DNA of 64,000 bases from assembly GCA_964036665.1 (NCBI GenBank), contig OZ038526.1, forward strand, positions 21,948,001 through 22,012,000, read 5' to 3'. A model generated the notes under the pieces. The model did no database searches. It saw only the letters and a program-made list of their open reading frames with translations, and was not told the origin of the DNA. Source of the DNA: Gordius sp. MW1. Lineage: Eukaryota; Nematomorpha; Gordioida; Gordea; Gordiidae. Position numbers and translations under genes: made by a program. Below, in pieces: positions 43,276-55,211 of this stretch (its first letter is position 1; the number at the start of each line of letters is the position of its first letter).

Positions 43276-45646
43276 ACACCCTTTTTTGCCATCTTTTCGA
43301 TTTTAATATACTTTAGTTTGCCTTCCATAGTTTACAAGTTTGGGATTATTTGTTGTTAAACCATATAAAGATTGGTTTATTCTTTTTATTTATAGTTCAA
43401 GTTACTAACAACGGATAATTGCGAAACTCGCTATATAATTCCCTGGAATATAATGATGGCCGTTGCTTACCTCCACTTTGTCTGACCCTGGCCAAAAGCC
43501 AAAATCCATTTTTAATTTTGTGCCTGCAGGTTTTGGGTTTATGGTATCTAAACTTTAAGTATACATTTTCCATGCAAAAAATATTCTTTTTTGGGCTGAA
43601 AAATAATGACCGTTTATCGGCCAAAGATGACGGGCCTCTCTTAATTTTTACTTTTTTGTTACTTTTTTGTGCATTTTTGATTATATATATATCTGACCCT
43701 CTGCCTAGAGTTTGACCATTGTCACTGCCCCCTTCTTTGCACCTTGATCCCCGGTCTCCAATTTGTCCGGGTGCCCCCCCCCTCACCCTCCCCCTTTACT
43801 CATCTTTGCCCCCCCCTCCCCCTTTTATTTCGCCCCTCCCCCCTCCACCCCCATTATAACCCCTCGGCCTCCTTCGTAAATCACGCTCTGACGCACGTCT
43901 CCATCATTGCGTCAACGCAAAAGTGCCCTATCATAGTTACCGCCATTATTTATTATTTGTAAGGTTATCATTTTTATTTTTGCTACTTATTTATAATAAT
44001 TTTATTTTCTGAAACTAGTCCCTCATATTTTGACCAAAGAAATGTAGAATAAATATTTTATACGGAGAAAAGCACGGTATGCAGCTGTGGTTAATAACAA
44101 ATTTATTGAATACTCAACTCTTTATCCCATAGCCTTCTCACAGAAAAATGTCAATTATAGTTCTTTATTTTCCCTAATTCTCTGTGTGAGATAATAAAAC
44201 AATTTACGGCATTTCTTTTTCATTTTAGAAGGTGCATCATATATCGCTTTATAGATTCGTAGATAGCGAATAAAGGCCTGCATGGGCAGAGCCAAAAATA
44301 GGGCTTAGCAAAATGTTTGTGCCAGACTTGTGCCTACAGTTCAGTTATAGCGCTCTAATTATTAAGATAAGAACGAAAGAACGCGCACAGTATTTTGAGG
44401 GAAATAAAATTTCATTTATTATCATATAGGCCTTTGCTAATAAAATGCAATAACTAAAATAGAAGTTGATATGAAGAAACAACGAACCTACTCACAAATA
44501 TTACATGGGTTCCTAATTAAAACGACCCTCAATATTAATTTAGGCTATTATACTTAACTATATTAACGACTTAATAATTCCTGCCTTTAAATTGGTATTT
44601 CGCAGTTTATAATGGTTAATTATTATTTATATAAAGCATTGAGAAATGGGGTTTGGGGCATATGTAGCCCTATAATTAAAGTTTTCATTGCATATTTGTA
44701 AAGAATACTGCTATAAATGCTAAAAGAAGGCAAGCGCTAAATCAAACATTTGGTATAGAGGGAAATGGGCTTGGAGTAAAGGGGCGAGGCCCTAACTCGT
44801 ATTTCCCTCTTTAAAAGAAAGATATATTTTAGAGGAAACCGTAGGCGTGCCTTAATCATGCGTACTCTCTTCCTGAGAATTACATGTTTAAGCAAAATTT
44901 GAGCCCTGTGAGTTTTTGTTAAATGCTCTTAGCTCGACGCGACCCTGGTGCTTATTTTTTTGTACTGGCGGGCAACAAAAAATGATATGCCTTCTGTTAC
45001 CTAATTATGATTGATGAATGCTTTTGAAATTTTATTTTTTCTCACCCCTGCTTATGGTTCGACCATTTAGCACTGTATAAATCCTCCCCCCTCGTGGGCA
45101 TTCTCAACTCCCTCCACTTTTCTAGCCCATATATGGCATAGCAAATGTGCTAAGTTTATACGGATTATGGACGAGTTTTGTACAAACAATACCTTGAAAC
45201 TAGGAGAAAGTTTTAAAGAGAGAAAATGGGCTCGAGGCCCCCAACGCCTCTTCGCCCACCAGGGGCGAAGACCTTGGTTTAACGATGGATTGCATTGAAC
45301 AATATTAGTATTATTTAAAATCGCCTCTAGATGGCGCTAGTTAGAGTTTCTCTCCCAACCTTTGGCCCCCAAGCTTTAAAAAATATTTTAAAACAAAATT
45401 CTTTTCTATCCCATGTTAATCGCGAATCTTTTTTCAAATTTTTTAGAAAATTGGGATTATTATTTGTAAATATAATTCAATAGAATATCGCAATGTTTTA
45501 AAAACATTTATATTAGATAAACCTTCTTTATTTTTTTCAGTCATATATTAAAATAGAAATTTATTTAATAAAAACTTTGGAAACACTCTATCTATTGTAT
45601 AAGGAAACATAGAATTTATAAGGAAAGTCGGAGAGAAATCGCAGTA
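43276..45646. other. Long stretch without a recognised gene
   Basis: A pyrimidine-rich, C-run-bearing patch (43740-43870) produces open frames on both strands that show no domain. A segment near 43480-43560 (CCATTTTTAATTTTGTGCCTG) weakly resembles 3290-3350 and 4300-4340. No supported exon, RNA gene or transposon end. Confidence 0.5.
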
Positions 45647-45950
45647 TTGGCCAATTTCTATGACGAAAAAGTCAAATTTATACATGGGTGGTTATATGTT
45701 AAGTGTAACAACTCCCCCAACCTTATTTCTTTCACGGAGAGAAGGAATGTGGAAAATGTACATACCTCAACAATTTATATTTGTATCCCAGTAATAGCCA
45801 CGACCCTCGATAATTTAGGAACTGAGGATAGCCAATTCCTCAAATAAATATCAAAATCTATCTCCGCAATCATACACCACCCCAAAGAAATTTTTAGCAC
45901 TTAGCAAAAATCCAGCCCTATGCCAGTCACTGTTGTAATTAAGCGCGTCT
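45647..45950 (+). pseudogene. R2-like retrotransposon C-terminal fragment
   Basis: Reads ICIPVIATTLDNLGTEDSQF, matching IFIPVAATTIRDLGAEAL of the 22070-22636 copy, then a stop and a worn tail to about 45950. The first ~35 codons of the open frame are not clearly part of the element. Confidence 0.55.
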
Positions 45951-46027
45951 TTTAAGACTTGCGCTGACAAGTAATAAGCAGACTTGCAGCATCAACATTA
46001 AAAGACTCTAATGTGAGACGCGCTTCC
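45937..46027. other. Perfect 10-bp inverted pair, possible hairpin
   Basis: AAGCGCGTCT at about 45938 and AGACGCGCTT near 46016 are exact inverses, with an additional AAAGACT/AGTCTTT-type pairing inside. It could be the ends of a very small element or a hairpin; no target duplication is clear. Confidence 0.4.
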
Positions 46028-46517
46028 CTAGTGTAAGTTCCTTTTTTTACCGGTTCCTCCTGTGGTGTCCTCCACCCCCTTACGCCTCACATACACTTAT
46101 ACGCGTAAATTTTACTCCTGTTTATGATGAGTCATGTTTATTAGTATCTCTATGATATAAATAAATACGATTTTTATTACCCTTCTTTAGCGATAATTAT
46201 TGCATCGCTTACTCAGAGATATATTTTTCTTCCTATTTTAATAGTGAATAAATTTACGAGAAGAAATACGAGAAAATTCAATTAACTATCTCGCGCGCGG
46301 ATATTTTGTAGCGGATATTTCGTCGCGGTAGTTTTAGAATTAAATAAAATAAATATTACTCGCAGACGCTTAAATAAATAAATAAAAATTTTTTGAGTTG
46401 GTTTTGATTTCTCGGTATGATAAAATGATAAATTAAGAAATAAATTCTTCGGGCAGAACAGAATTACCTTTTTACTTTAATAAATCTTTTAATTCTATTA
46501 TGTGGATTTATTACCTC
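46028..46517. other. Stretch without a recognised gene
   Basis: AT-rich with a few CGCG-containing words near 46290-46335; no coding or transposon signal was supported. Confidence 0.4.
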
Positions 46518-46525
46518 CCCCGGTG

Positions 46526-47563
46526 TAGAGACCTGTAAAATCGATATTTTTAAGGCGGACCCGAGCCCGGAATTTAAAATGAAAAAAAATCAGGCCCGCA
46601 TCTTTAAAAACAAGTCCTAGTAATTACAGAAACTTAATCAAACTTAATTTTGGTAAAAATTATTATTAAATAATAAAATATAAAAAATTATAAATCGATA
46701 ATAAAACTCTTTTGATGCAAAATATCACAGGCATCAAAAATTTCCGTGTTTAAATTTGTTCTCCGCTCGTCATAAATGCGGCCAGCTGACGAAAAACACC
46801 TCTTCCTTGAGGCATATGATGGGTGTCGAAAAAATCTTATAAACAAGAGGGCTAAGCGCTGGAAATGACCACTGTGGTCTTTCCACCAATTCTATAATTG
46901 TATTTTATTTCGTTGATTTTAACTTTGGGTTGGTGTCAACTTCATTTTCCTCTACATCTTTCTTCATAGAAGATGTTTTATGCCAGATCCATTCCACAAA
47001 AATGGGCTATTGAGGATATGAGATCTTTGATTGGCTCGTAAATTTTGTTGAAAGTGGCTTGCCTAGGTAATTGTCAAATTTTTCGCTTCCTGGACTTCTT
47101 TACAGCATTTATGCCTTTGGAGATTAGTGTTCCATTAAGCATTATCAAAATTAACATAAATAATTACCTGATGAATAGGAGTTATAGGATAACACATTCT
47201 TGTAAATCTTACGAAAAACAAAATCTATTTTCTTATAATCTCCATACTTCACTCTTTTCTCTAAGATTATCTTTTACTTTATAAATTTCTTTCTGAATAT
47301 TTTCAGCTATTAGCAGTCGATTTTGTTTGTTCCATACTTAATTGTTTGTTTATTAACAGATTTAATAACTTGTATTTAATTTTTGAAATTTTATAGATTG
47401 TTGTAAACAGAAAAAAACTACTCAGGCTCTCCTAAATTATTCCTGGCCATGCCTATAATTTATAAATTAGGCCCAGCCCGGCCCGGAATTTTAAAGCCTC
47501 AAAATTTAAGGCCCGGCCCGGGCTTTTCCGGGCCGGGCCTCGGGCCGCCCGTGCAGGTCTCTA
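46526..47563. mobile_element. hAT element with GGCCCG-rich subterminal DNA
   Basis: Termini TAGAGACCTGTAAAATCG and CGTGCAGGTCTCTA are inverted. The flanks CCCCGGTG and CCCCCATG agree at 6 of 8 bases, a worn 8-bp target duplication. GC-rich GGCCCGGCCCGGG repeats lie under the right end. A transposase C-terminal fragment lies inside. The element is related to 54288-55003. Confidence 0.75.
46693..46900 (-). pseudogene. hAT transposase C-terminal fragment
   Basis: Minus strand, two frames. The start WSFPALSPLVYKIF is followed one frame over by CFSSAGRIYDERRTNLNTE and IFDACDILHQKSFI, then a stop. SSAGRIYDERRTNL is a hallmark of the hAT C-terminal dimerisation segment. One frameshift separates the two halves; the catalytic core is absent. 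Confidence 0.75.
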
Positions 47564-47571
47564 CCCCCATG

Positions 47572-48149
47572 GTCCTAAATCTTTTATAAAATTACTAAAG
47601 GGCAAGTAGAGAGTGTGATGATATGATACCATAGAAAATCAGATCATGTCCGATCAAGATAAAAGAAACTGGTCAAAACAAATACTACCAGTATGGGACC
47701 TAATAAATAATAAGTCCTTAAATAACAATTTTATAATAAAAACCAAGAAATTTAGATGAAACTGTTTAAATGATAAGTATTTTTATTAAATGATATACGA
47801 AAAATTACATTCACGACTAAAAAAATATAAACGCACTATAACTAAACGGATGGCATTGGTTTTAAGTTAGATAAAAAATGAAAAATTTATTGGGATTGAT
47901 TTGTCACTTCTCAGATCTGCAACATAACAGGTAATGAATTATATATTATTTAAGTAAGTCATTGATTAATATTTATTAAGGATATAATAAAGAATAAAAC
48001 TTTGATATTTATATTCTTAACAGAGAACAAATAGGGCTATTTATATTTGGTAAATTACTTATTTATAAAATTTGTAAATATGTTTTATATATGGCTTTTT
48101 GTAACGAGTAGTCACAAAAATATATACTGACTCAGCAGGATGAGATAAC
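47572..48149. other. Stretch with one short retrotransposon scrap
   Basis: 47788-47865 repeats the 3'-end sequence seen at 22275-22350 (ATTACATTCACGACTAAAAA, CTAAACGGATGGC). The rest is AT-rich with no gene seen. Confidence 0.5.
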
Positions 48150-48157
48150 GTTAATTC

Positions 48158-48387
48158 GGTATCGTTTCAAAATGTCACAGTCCAAAATGTAACAAAGCCA
48201 CATCGTGAGATTCGCAATTACTCATTGCGCAAGCGCATAATTTCCATTGGGTAGTGTTTTAGGTCAGCGTTTTAGGTTAGGGATTGGGTTAGGATTAAAT
48301 GTACATCAAATTCCCTCCCCATTTGAGATTTAATTTTTCGTGATATTCGTGTGACATTTTGGACTGTGACATTTTGAACCCAAGACC
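48158..48387. mobile_element. 230-bp hAT-like MITE with perfect 8-bp TSD
   Basis: Flanked by GTTAATTC on both sides (48150-48157, 48388-48395). The ends GGTATCG and CAAGACC, and the inner AAAATGTCACAGTCCAAAAT repeated in inverse at 48353-48376, form long inverted repeats. Non-coding. Confidence 0.85.
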
Positions 48388-48599
48388 GTTAATTCAGTAA
48401 AATAATTTAAAGAATTTTTTGACTGGTAATTAAATGTATTATTAATTGTTTATCTTTATTAAAAGTGTTAAATGTATATAACTATGCAAATTCCCTAAAG
48501 AATATTCATAATCTCATATAAATTAAGAAAATGAGATAATCTATATTTCTATTAACAAAATCTTGAGTAAAATCATATAATAATCTTACTTTACTGCCA

Positions 48600-49600
48600 T
48601 CTATACTAGAATATATTTTATTTATTTTAAAAACTATTTCTTTTTTATATTAAATAAATTTTTATGTTACATTTTATCAAGTTTTTTTGCAGAAATATAT
48701 TATTAATTATAACATTGCGAGCGGGCAGCTGAAATCTAAATCAAAACATCAAAAGTTTTTTATATATAGCAAAATTGTGTTGCGTTAAATAAAGGTACAA
48801 GCTTAATTCACTTTATGGATACTCTCATGCTAGTCTTTAAAATAATATTTTACTAAAAATTTTTTATTTTTCTTACTCATTTAATTTTTAATTGATTTGT
48901 AAAACACTTGGTCTTTTCAGGGCTGAGTCCTTTGTTGAAGAAATAAGCTAATGTTTTTTAAGTAGTCCCGATCAATTTTGAAGTGCAGATTAGATGATGT
49001 TTAAAAAGGTGTTCTGGATTAAATTTCTAACAGTTGGATTGGGCTTTAAAAACCCAAGACAATCAGCTGTTTCGTCAACAGGAATCTTAAAATATGTATT
49101 TTTTAGATCGTCCTTTAAACATCTTTATATGCAGATTGTACCTTTTTTAAATTATTGTTTGCAAGGGGCGAAATACCAATATATACAAAGATCCTCAAAC
49201 ATATTTATTCCATTGGTCACTTCGTGTTCAGTTCAGACACCTTTGGTAAACAGGCCCTAACATTTTTTCAGAAAATTAGGAAAACGTTCTCCCCCGCCTA
49301 AACATTTGGTATCCTTTTTATTGAAGCAAAGATTTGTATGGGTGTTGTAAAAACGGCTGGGTTTTGTTTGGTTGACCTTCGGTTCAACTAATAATAACGA
49401 TCGACTCTTGTCGGTTTAAAATTCGACTAAGCTTAGAGGCCGACTAAGAAAACCAGACCATAAAACCTTTAGTCTGTCTATGTTTATTCGACTAATACCA
49501 AAAGTCGACTAAACAAAACCCAGCCGTTTTCACAATATTATTTGGTATTCTTATAAGAAAATACATTTTTATATCGTTCGCATATTCTTATCCAATTTTG
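48600..49600 (+). repeat. Segmental duplication copy B, block 1
   Basis: Counterpart of 1880-2860 in the same orientation, about 46.7 kb downstream, with scattered substitutions and indels. Paralogy breaks near 49600 and resumes at 50190 after an R2-like fragment. Confidence 0.75.
49340..49540. mobile_element. Small hAT-like MITE, copy B
   Basis: Paralogous to 2582-2784. Here the left end keeps GTGTTGTAAAAACGGCTGGG. The flanks ATTTGTAT and TTTGGTAT are remnants of the CTTGGTAT target duplication. Confidence 0.7.
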
Positions 49601-49654
49601 AAGATCCTAACAATGGTGCTATATTTTTTTTTAAATGACCGATAGAAGTTTATT

Positions 49655-50104
49655 TCCAAATAATTATGTATAATATATGCTAAAATATATTAAATTAATG
49701 AGCTGGCATCGAGCCATGGATTGAGATTGTATTGAATAACATTTTCCATGGTGATTTTCTGCTTGATGTAAAAGAGTTTTTTGGGATCGTGTGTAATGGA
49801 GGTTATGTATTTTGATTTTGTTTGAGGAATTGGCTGCCCTTGGGACCTAAATTCCCGGGGGTCGCGTGGCCACTACTTTTACGAAAATAATATTGCATGT
49901 ATTTTTCAACTTTTTTTCTCTCAGTTGAAGAGATGAGGTCTCGGGAGAGGTGTTAGATTTAGCAAATATATCCTCTACAGTGAAATCCCAACAAGCGTTT
50001 AGGCCACGAGCCCACGGGATGATTGTTAGGGCGTCGGGTCTTTTACCGTCAGTGAAGCTTAGGCCAGTGGGTTTCATTAAATTGGGAAAGCCGGCTTTCT
50101 TCAA
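49655..50104 (-). pseudogene. R2-like retrotransposon nuclease-domain fragment
   Basis: Minus strand: KPTGLSFTDGKRPDALTIIP with WARGLNACWDFTVEDIFAKS, the K-R-P-D ... W-D signature of the C-terminal restriction-like nuclease. Lower down, after frame breaks, come PKKLFYIKQKI-like and SIHGSMPAH-like ends shared with 29555-29990. The fragment is absent from the copy-A position, so it arrived after the duplication or was removed from A by the 4-kb repeat. Confidence 0.65.
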
Positions 50105-51021
50105 AAATTGTTCGATTTTTTATTTATTGTGGCATGACTTTAAATAGTTTATTTTTACTATTTGATGCATTTTGATTTATTTTTATATATTTGTTTTATA
50201 TTATTGTCAGCAAATTTTTTAGCAGATGAACTTTTAATAATTAAGAAAAATAATATAATGCCATGAATTTTTTAGATTTTTTAATGGTATAATAGCTATT
50301 TCAATAGCATGAGATGATTAGAATTTTAATCCATAATTTCAAATTAAGTCTTGACTTACTTTCATTTTTGGCTATATATAAAAAAGTTTGCTCGAGAGTT
50401 GTATAAAGTTACACTATTTTACAAATCAGACCCAACCCGTTTATTGCATTAAAATAATAAATAAGTAAATATTAAATTTAAAATAAATCCTAAATTTACG
50501 ACTGTATTGCCAATATGTTGCAGAAAATATATATACTTAAAAACTTGGAAAATGTTTTTTAGTTAATTGACATCAAATTCCATAAATATATTGCTTTTAA
50601 AACATTGAGTTTCTTTCCCCCCAACTTTGTTAATAATTTAAACCTTTTCTAATTTAACTGAATCATTAATTCTATAGGTATTTTAATTGTCAATCTAAGA
50701 ATTATTTCAACGAAAACCAGTTCTCTTCAGTATTTTCGTTAATCTATAACTTAATGTCAAATTTCAAACTAAGCATATTTCCATCATGTCCACTCTGTTT
50801 TAATTAGTACAAAAGAATCTGATTTTTTAAATAAATAACATTTTAAATTATACACAAATAGTGTAAAGAAAGGGAATAAAATATAAAGTTTATAAATAGC
50901 ATCATTAAAATAGTTAGAAAAACGCATATAATAAAGAACTATAGAAGTGTGCGAAAATACAAATACTTTGACTGTTTTAGTTTTAATCAAGTAATGGCCA
51001 ACACCCTGGTTAATTTTACAC

Positions 51022-51193
51022 CCAATTCATGTGTTTTGCCAGCATTGAGATTAAAGGGGGCAATAACGATTTAGGGAGGGGCAAAATTATCATTTTACGC
51101 AAGCCATAATTTTAATAAATTTCAACAAATTTTTGGATTTAGAAGGGGGCAGCCGCCTCTCCCTGCCCCCCCCCCCTCCGGTTAAACTCATGA
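51022..51193. repeat. Degraded GC-ended MITE, copy B
   Basis: Matches 8233-8399 (GGGGGCAATAACGATTTAGG, CAACAAATTTTTGGATTTAG) but the outer TGGGCGTA ends are destroyed. Confidence 0.6.
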
Positions 51194-51196
51194 TCT

Positions 51197-51310
51197 GAGG
51201 GAATTCCTTGTATAAATATTAAAATTTATTATCTAATTTTAAATCAAAAATCCAATATAATTATATGGCTCTATACGCCTGCTCATTAGTTCAATATATT
51301 TTAGCATCGA
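51197..51310 (+). pseudogene. R2-like 3'-end scrap, copy B
   Basis: GGAATTCCTTGTATAAATAT to TTCAATATATTTTAGCATCG, paralogous to 8407-8545 with further deletions. Confidence 0.45.
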
Positions 51311-51659
51311 TTAATAAAATGCGTTGGAATTTATAAAAAAATTTATATACAATTAGTATTTTACTCAATCTTTAAATGTATTTTTAAGTCGACAATTGCA
51401 ACTTTTTACTTAGTTTACAGAATAGATATATAATTCTAACAAATGTTTATATTTGAATATAGATGACAACATTAAAAAGCAGAAATTATTTATAATTTAT
51501 TAATTTGTAATATAAAATTATAATATATAATTTGAAAGAATAAGAACACTGAGCGTATAAAGTATGAACTAGTGTTGTAAAAACGGCTGGCTGGTTTTTC
51601 CCAGCGTGTTGCCAAGCTTGGTAATTGGTGTATAAATTACGCCTAACCCTTTCAGTGTT

Positions 51660-54287
51660 AGGTGAATTTTTTTGGTTCACCCTTGGTGTATTGGCGCTTT
51701 TTACACCCATACACCAAGAGTGTTTGGGTGAAATTTCTTGGTTCACCCTTGGTGTATTGGCGCTTTTTACACCCATACACCAAGAGTGTTTGGGTGAAAT
51801 TTTTTGGTTCACCCTTGGTGTATTGGCGCTTTTTACACCCATACACCAAGAGTGTTTGGGTGAAATTTCTTGGTTCACCCTTGGTGTATTGGCGCTTTTT
51901 ACACCCATACACCAAGAGTGTTTGGGTGAAATTTTTTGGTTCACCCTTGGTGTATTGGCGCTTTTTACACCCATACACCAAGAGTGTTTGGGTGAAATTT
52001 TTTGGTTCACCCTTGGTGTATTGGCGCTTTTTACACCCATACACCAAGAGTGTTTGGGTGAAATTTCTTGGTTCACCCTTGGTGTATTGGCGCTTTTTAC
52101 ACCCATACACCAAGAGTGTTTGGGTGAAATTTTTTGGTTCACCCTTGGTGTATTGGCGCTTTTTACACCCATACACCAAGAGTGTTTGGGTGAAATTTCT
52201 TGGTTCACCCTTGGTGTATTGGCGCTTTTTACACCCATACACCAAGAGTGTTGGGTGAAATTTTTTGGTTCACCCTTGGTGTATTGGCGCTTTTTACACC
52301 CATACACCAAGAGTGTTTGGGTGAAATTTCTTGGTTCACCCTTGGTGTATTGGCGCTTTTTACACCCATACACCAAGAGTGTTTGGGTGAAATTTTTTGG
52401 TTCACCCTTGGTGTATTGGCGCTTTTTACACCCATACACCAAGAGTGTTTGGGTGAAATTTTTTGGTTCACCCTTGGTGTATTGGCGCTTTTTACACCCA
52501 TACACCAAGAGTGTTTGGGTGAAATTTCTTGGTTCACCCTTGGTGTATTGGCGCTTTTTACACCCATACACCAAGTGTGTTTGGGTGAAATTTTTTGGTT
52601 CACCCTTGGTATATTGGCGCTTTTTACACCCATACACCAAGAGTGTTTGGGTGAAATTTCTTGGTTCACCCTTGGTGTATTGGCATTTTTACACCCATAC
52701 ACCAAGAGTGTTTGGGTGAAATTTTTTGGTTCACCCTTGGTGTATTGGCGCTTTTTACACCCATACACCAAGAGTGTTTGGGTGAAATTTTTTGGTTCAC
52801 CCTTGGTGTATTGGCGCTTTTTACACCCATACACCAAGAGTGTTTGGGTGAAATTTTTTGGTTCACCCTTGGTGTATTGGCGCTTTTTACACCCATACAC
52901 CAAGAGTGTTTGGGTGAAATTTCTTGGTTCACCCTTGGTGTATTGGCGCTTTTTACACCCATACACCAAGAGTGTTTGGGTGAAATTTTTTGGTTCACCC
53001 TTGGTGTATTGGCGCTTTTTACACCCATACACCAAGAGTGTTTGGGTGAAATTTCTTGGTTCACCCTTGGTGTATTGGCGCTTTTTACACCCATACACCA
53101 AGAGTGTTTGGGTGAAATTTTTTGGTTCACCCTTGGTGTATTGGCGCTTTTTACACCCATACACCAAGAGTGTTTGGGTGAAATTTTTTGGTTCACCCTT
53201 GGTGTATTGGCGCTTTTTACACCCATACACCAAGAGTGTTTGGGTGAAATTTCTTGGTTCACCCTTGGTGTATTGGCGCTTTTTACACCCATACACCAAG
53301 AGTGTTTGGGTGAAATTTTTTGGTTCACCCTTGGTGTATTGGCGCTTTTTACACCCATACACCAAGAGTGTTTGGGTGAAATTTTTTGGTTCACCCTTGG
53401 TGTATTGGCGCTTTTTACACCCATACACCAAGAGTGTTTGGGTGAAATTTCTTGGTTCACCCTTGGTGTATTGGCGCTTTTTACACCCATACACCAAGTG
53501 TGTTTGGGTGAAATTTTTTGGTTCACCCTTGGTGTATTGGCGCTTTTTACACCCATACACCAAGAGTGTTTGGGTGAAATTTCTTGGTTCACCCTTGGTG
53601 TATTGGCGCTTTTTACACCCATACACCAAGAGTGTTTGGGTGAAATTTTTTGGTTCACCCTTGGTGTATTGGCGCTTTTTACACCCATACACCAAGAGTG
53701 TTTGGGTGAAATTTTTTGGTTCACCCTTGGTGTATTGGCGCTTTTTACACCCATACACCAAGAGTGTTTGGGTGAAATTTCTTGGTTCACCCTTGGTGTA
53801 TTGGCGCTTTTTACACCCATACACCAAGAGTGTTTGGGTGAAATTTTTTGGTTCACCCTTGGTGTATTGGCGCTTTTTACACCCATACACCAAGAGTGTT
53901 TGGGTGAAATTTTTTGGTTCACCCTTGGTGTATTGGCGCTTTTTACACCCATACACCAAGAGTGTTTGGGTGAAATTTCTTGGTTCACCCTTGGTGTATT
54001 GGCGCTTTTTACACCCATACACCAAGAGTGTTTGGGTGAAATTTTTTGGTTCACCCTTGGTGTATTGGCGCTTTTTACACCCATACACCAAGAGTGTTTG
54101 GGTGAAATTTTTTGGTTCACCCTTGGTGTATTGGCGCTTTTTACACCCATACACCAAGAGTGTTTGGGTGAAATTTCTTGGTTCACCCTTGGTGTATTGG
54201 CGCTTTTTACACCCATACACCAAGAGTGTTTGGGTGAAATTTTTTGGTTCACCCTTGGTGTATTGGCGCTTTTTACACCCATACACC
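51660..54287. repeat. 66-bp satellite array, about 40 units
   Basis: The unit runs GGTTCACCCTTGGTGTATTG, GCGCTTTTTACACCCATACA, CCAAGAGTGTTTGGGTGAAA and TTTCTT or TTTTTT. Units are nearly identical except for this C/T site. Because 66 is divisible by 3, long open frames arise on both strands; they are not genes. Each unit can fold, since CACCC/GGGTG and TTGGTGTAT/ATACACCAA are inverse pairs. Confidence 0.95.
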
Positions 54288-55003
54288 TAGAGCCCTGCAA
54301 AATGAAATTTCTTCGGCCCGAGCCCGGCCCGAGCCCGACTTCTCAATTTTTGTTTTGCCCGGCCCGAGCCCGAAAGACTTTTATATTTTAGGCCCGAGCC
54401 CGAGCCCGACCCGATTTTTTAAATAAAATTTTTTAAAAAATATATTACCGAAATTTTTTTCACCATCTAGATATAAAATGCATTACATTGTTATTACTCC
54501 TAATTTACAGAATGAATTTGAAATAAAAAATCCGTTTTCACTCGTTAGAGTTTATTCAGCTAATCATTTAAAGCTAAAAATTTAACTTTATAAAATAAAT
54601 TTTTAACAGTTTCAAATAAAAAACTTTTTGAAATAGTTACTTTTCTTATTTCTAAAGTTGTAACAGCTACTATGATTCTATAAAATTTAATAAGATTTGC
54701 AATTCAGGTCAGTTATATTATATTAGACAAGGGAAATAAGCTGAAGTTAGAAGCTATATAATGTAGGCTGCGCGAAGATAATTATTAATATTGAGTTGAG
54801 TTGATTTAATTCTATTTTATAAAAGATTAATTTGCTTTAATTCAATTCGGGCCGGGCTCGGGCCTCAGGTCGGGCCGCCGCATCAGGCCCGACCCGAGCC
54901 CGAGGCCCGATTGTTTTATACAATTCTGCCCGAGTTCGGCCCGAAAGCCCGTCGGGCCGGGCCGAACTCGGGCCGGGCCTCGGACGGCCCGTGCAGGGCT
55001 CTA
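54288..55003. mobile_element. Nested 716-bp hAT element in the satellite
   Basis: Ends TAGAGCCCTGCA and TGCAGGGCTCTA are exact inverses. The flanks are CATACACC on both sides (54280-54287, 55004-55011), a perfect 8-bp duplication of satellite sequence. GGCCCGAGCCCG repeats lie under both ends around an AT-rich, non-coding core. Confidence 0.92.
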
Positions 55004-55211
55004 CATACACCAAGAGTGTTTGGGTGAAATTTTTTGGTTCACCCTTGGTGTATTGGCGCTTTTTACACCCATACACCAAGAGTGTTTGGGTGAAATTTTT
55101 TGGTTCACCCTTGGTGTATTGGCGCTTTTTACACCCATACACCAAGAGTGTTTGGGTGAAATTTTTTGGTTCACCCTTGGTTTGGCGCTTTTTACACCCA
55201 TACACCTTTGG
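55004..55211. repeat. 66-bp satellite, three units past the nested hAT
   Basis: Continues the array interrupted at 54287. The last unit is shortened (CACCCTTGGTTTGGCGC) and runs into TTTGGTAACCTTTTGGTTTG, the start of the central palindrome. Confidence 0.9.

Noticed and set aside
43397-43962. Overlapping open frames on both strands, one ending in a proline-rich stretch
   Set aside because: They come from a pyrimidine-rich patch with C runs. No domain, splice site or homologous copy with a preserved frame was found.
51486-54391. Very long open frames (up to ~696 codons) on both strands
   Set aside because: They are a by-product of a 66-bp tandem repeat whose length is divisible by 3 and which lacks stops in several frames. 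No domain or start context is seen, and both strands are equally open.
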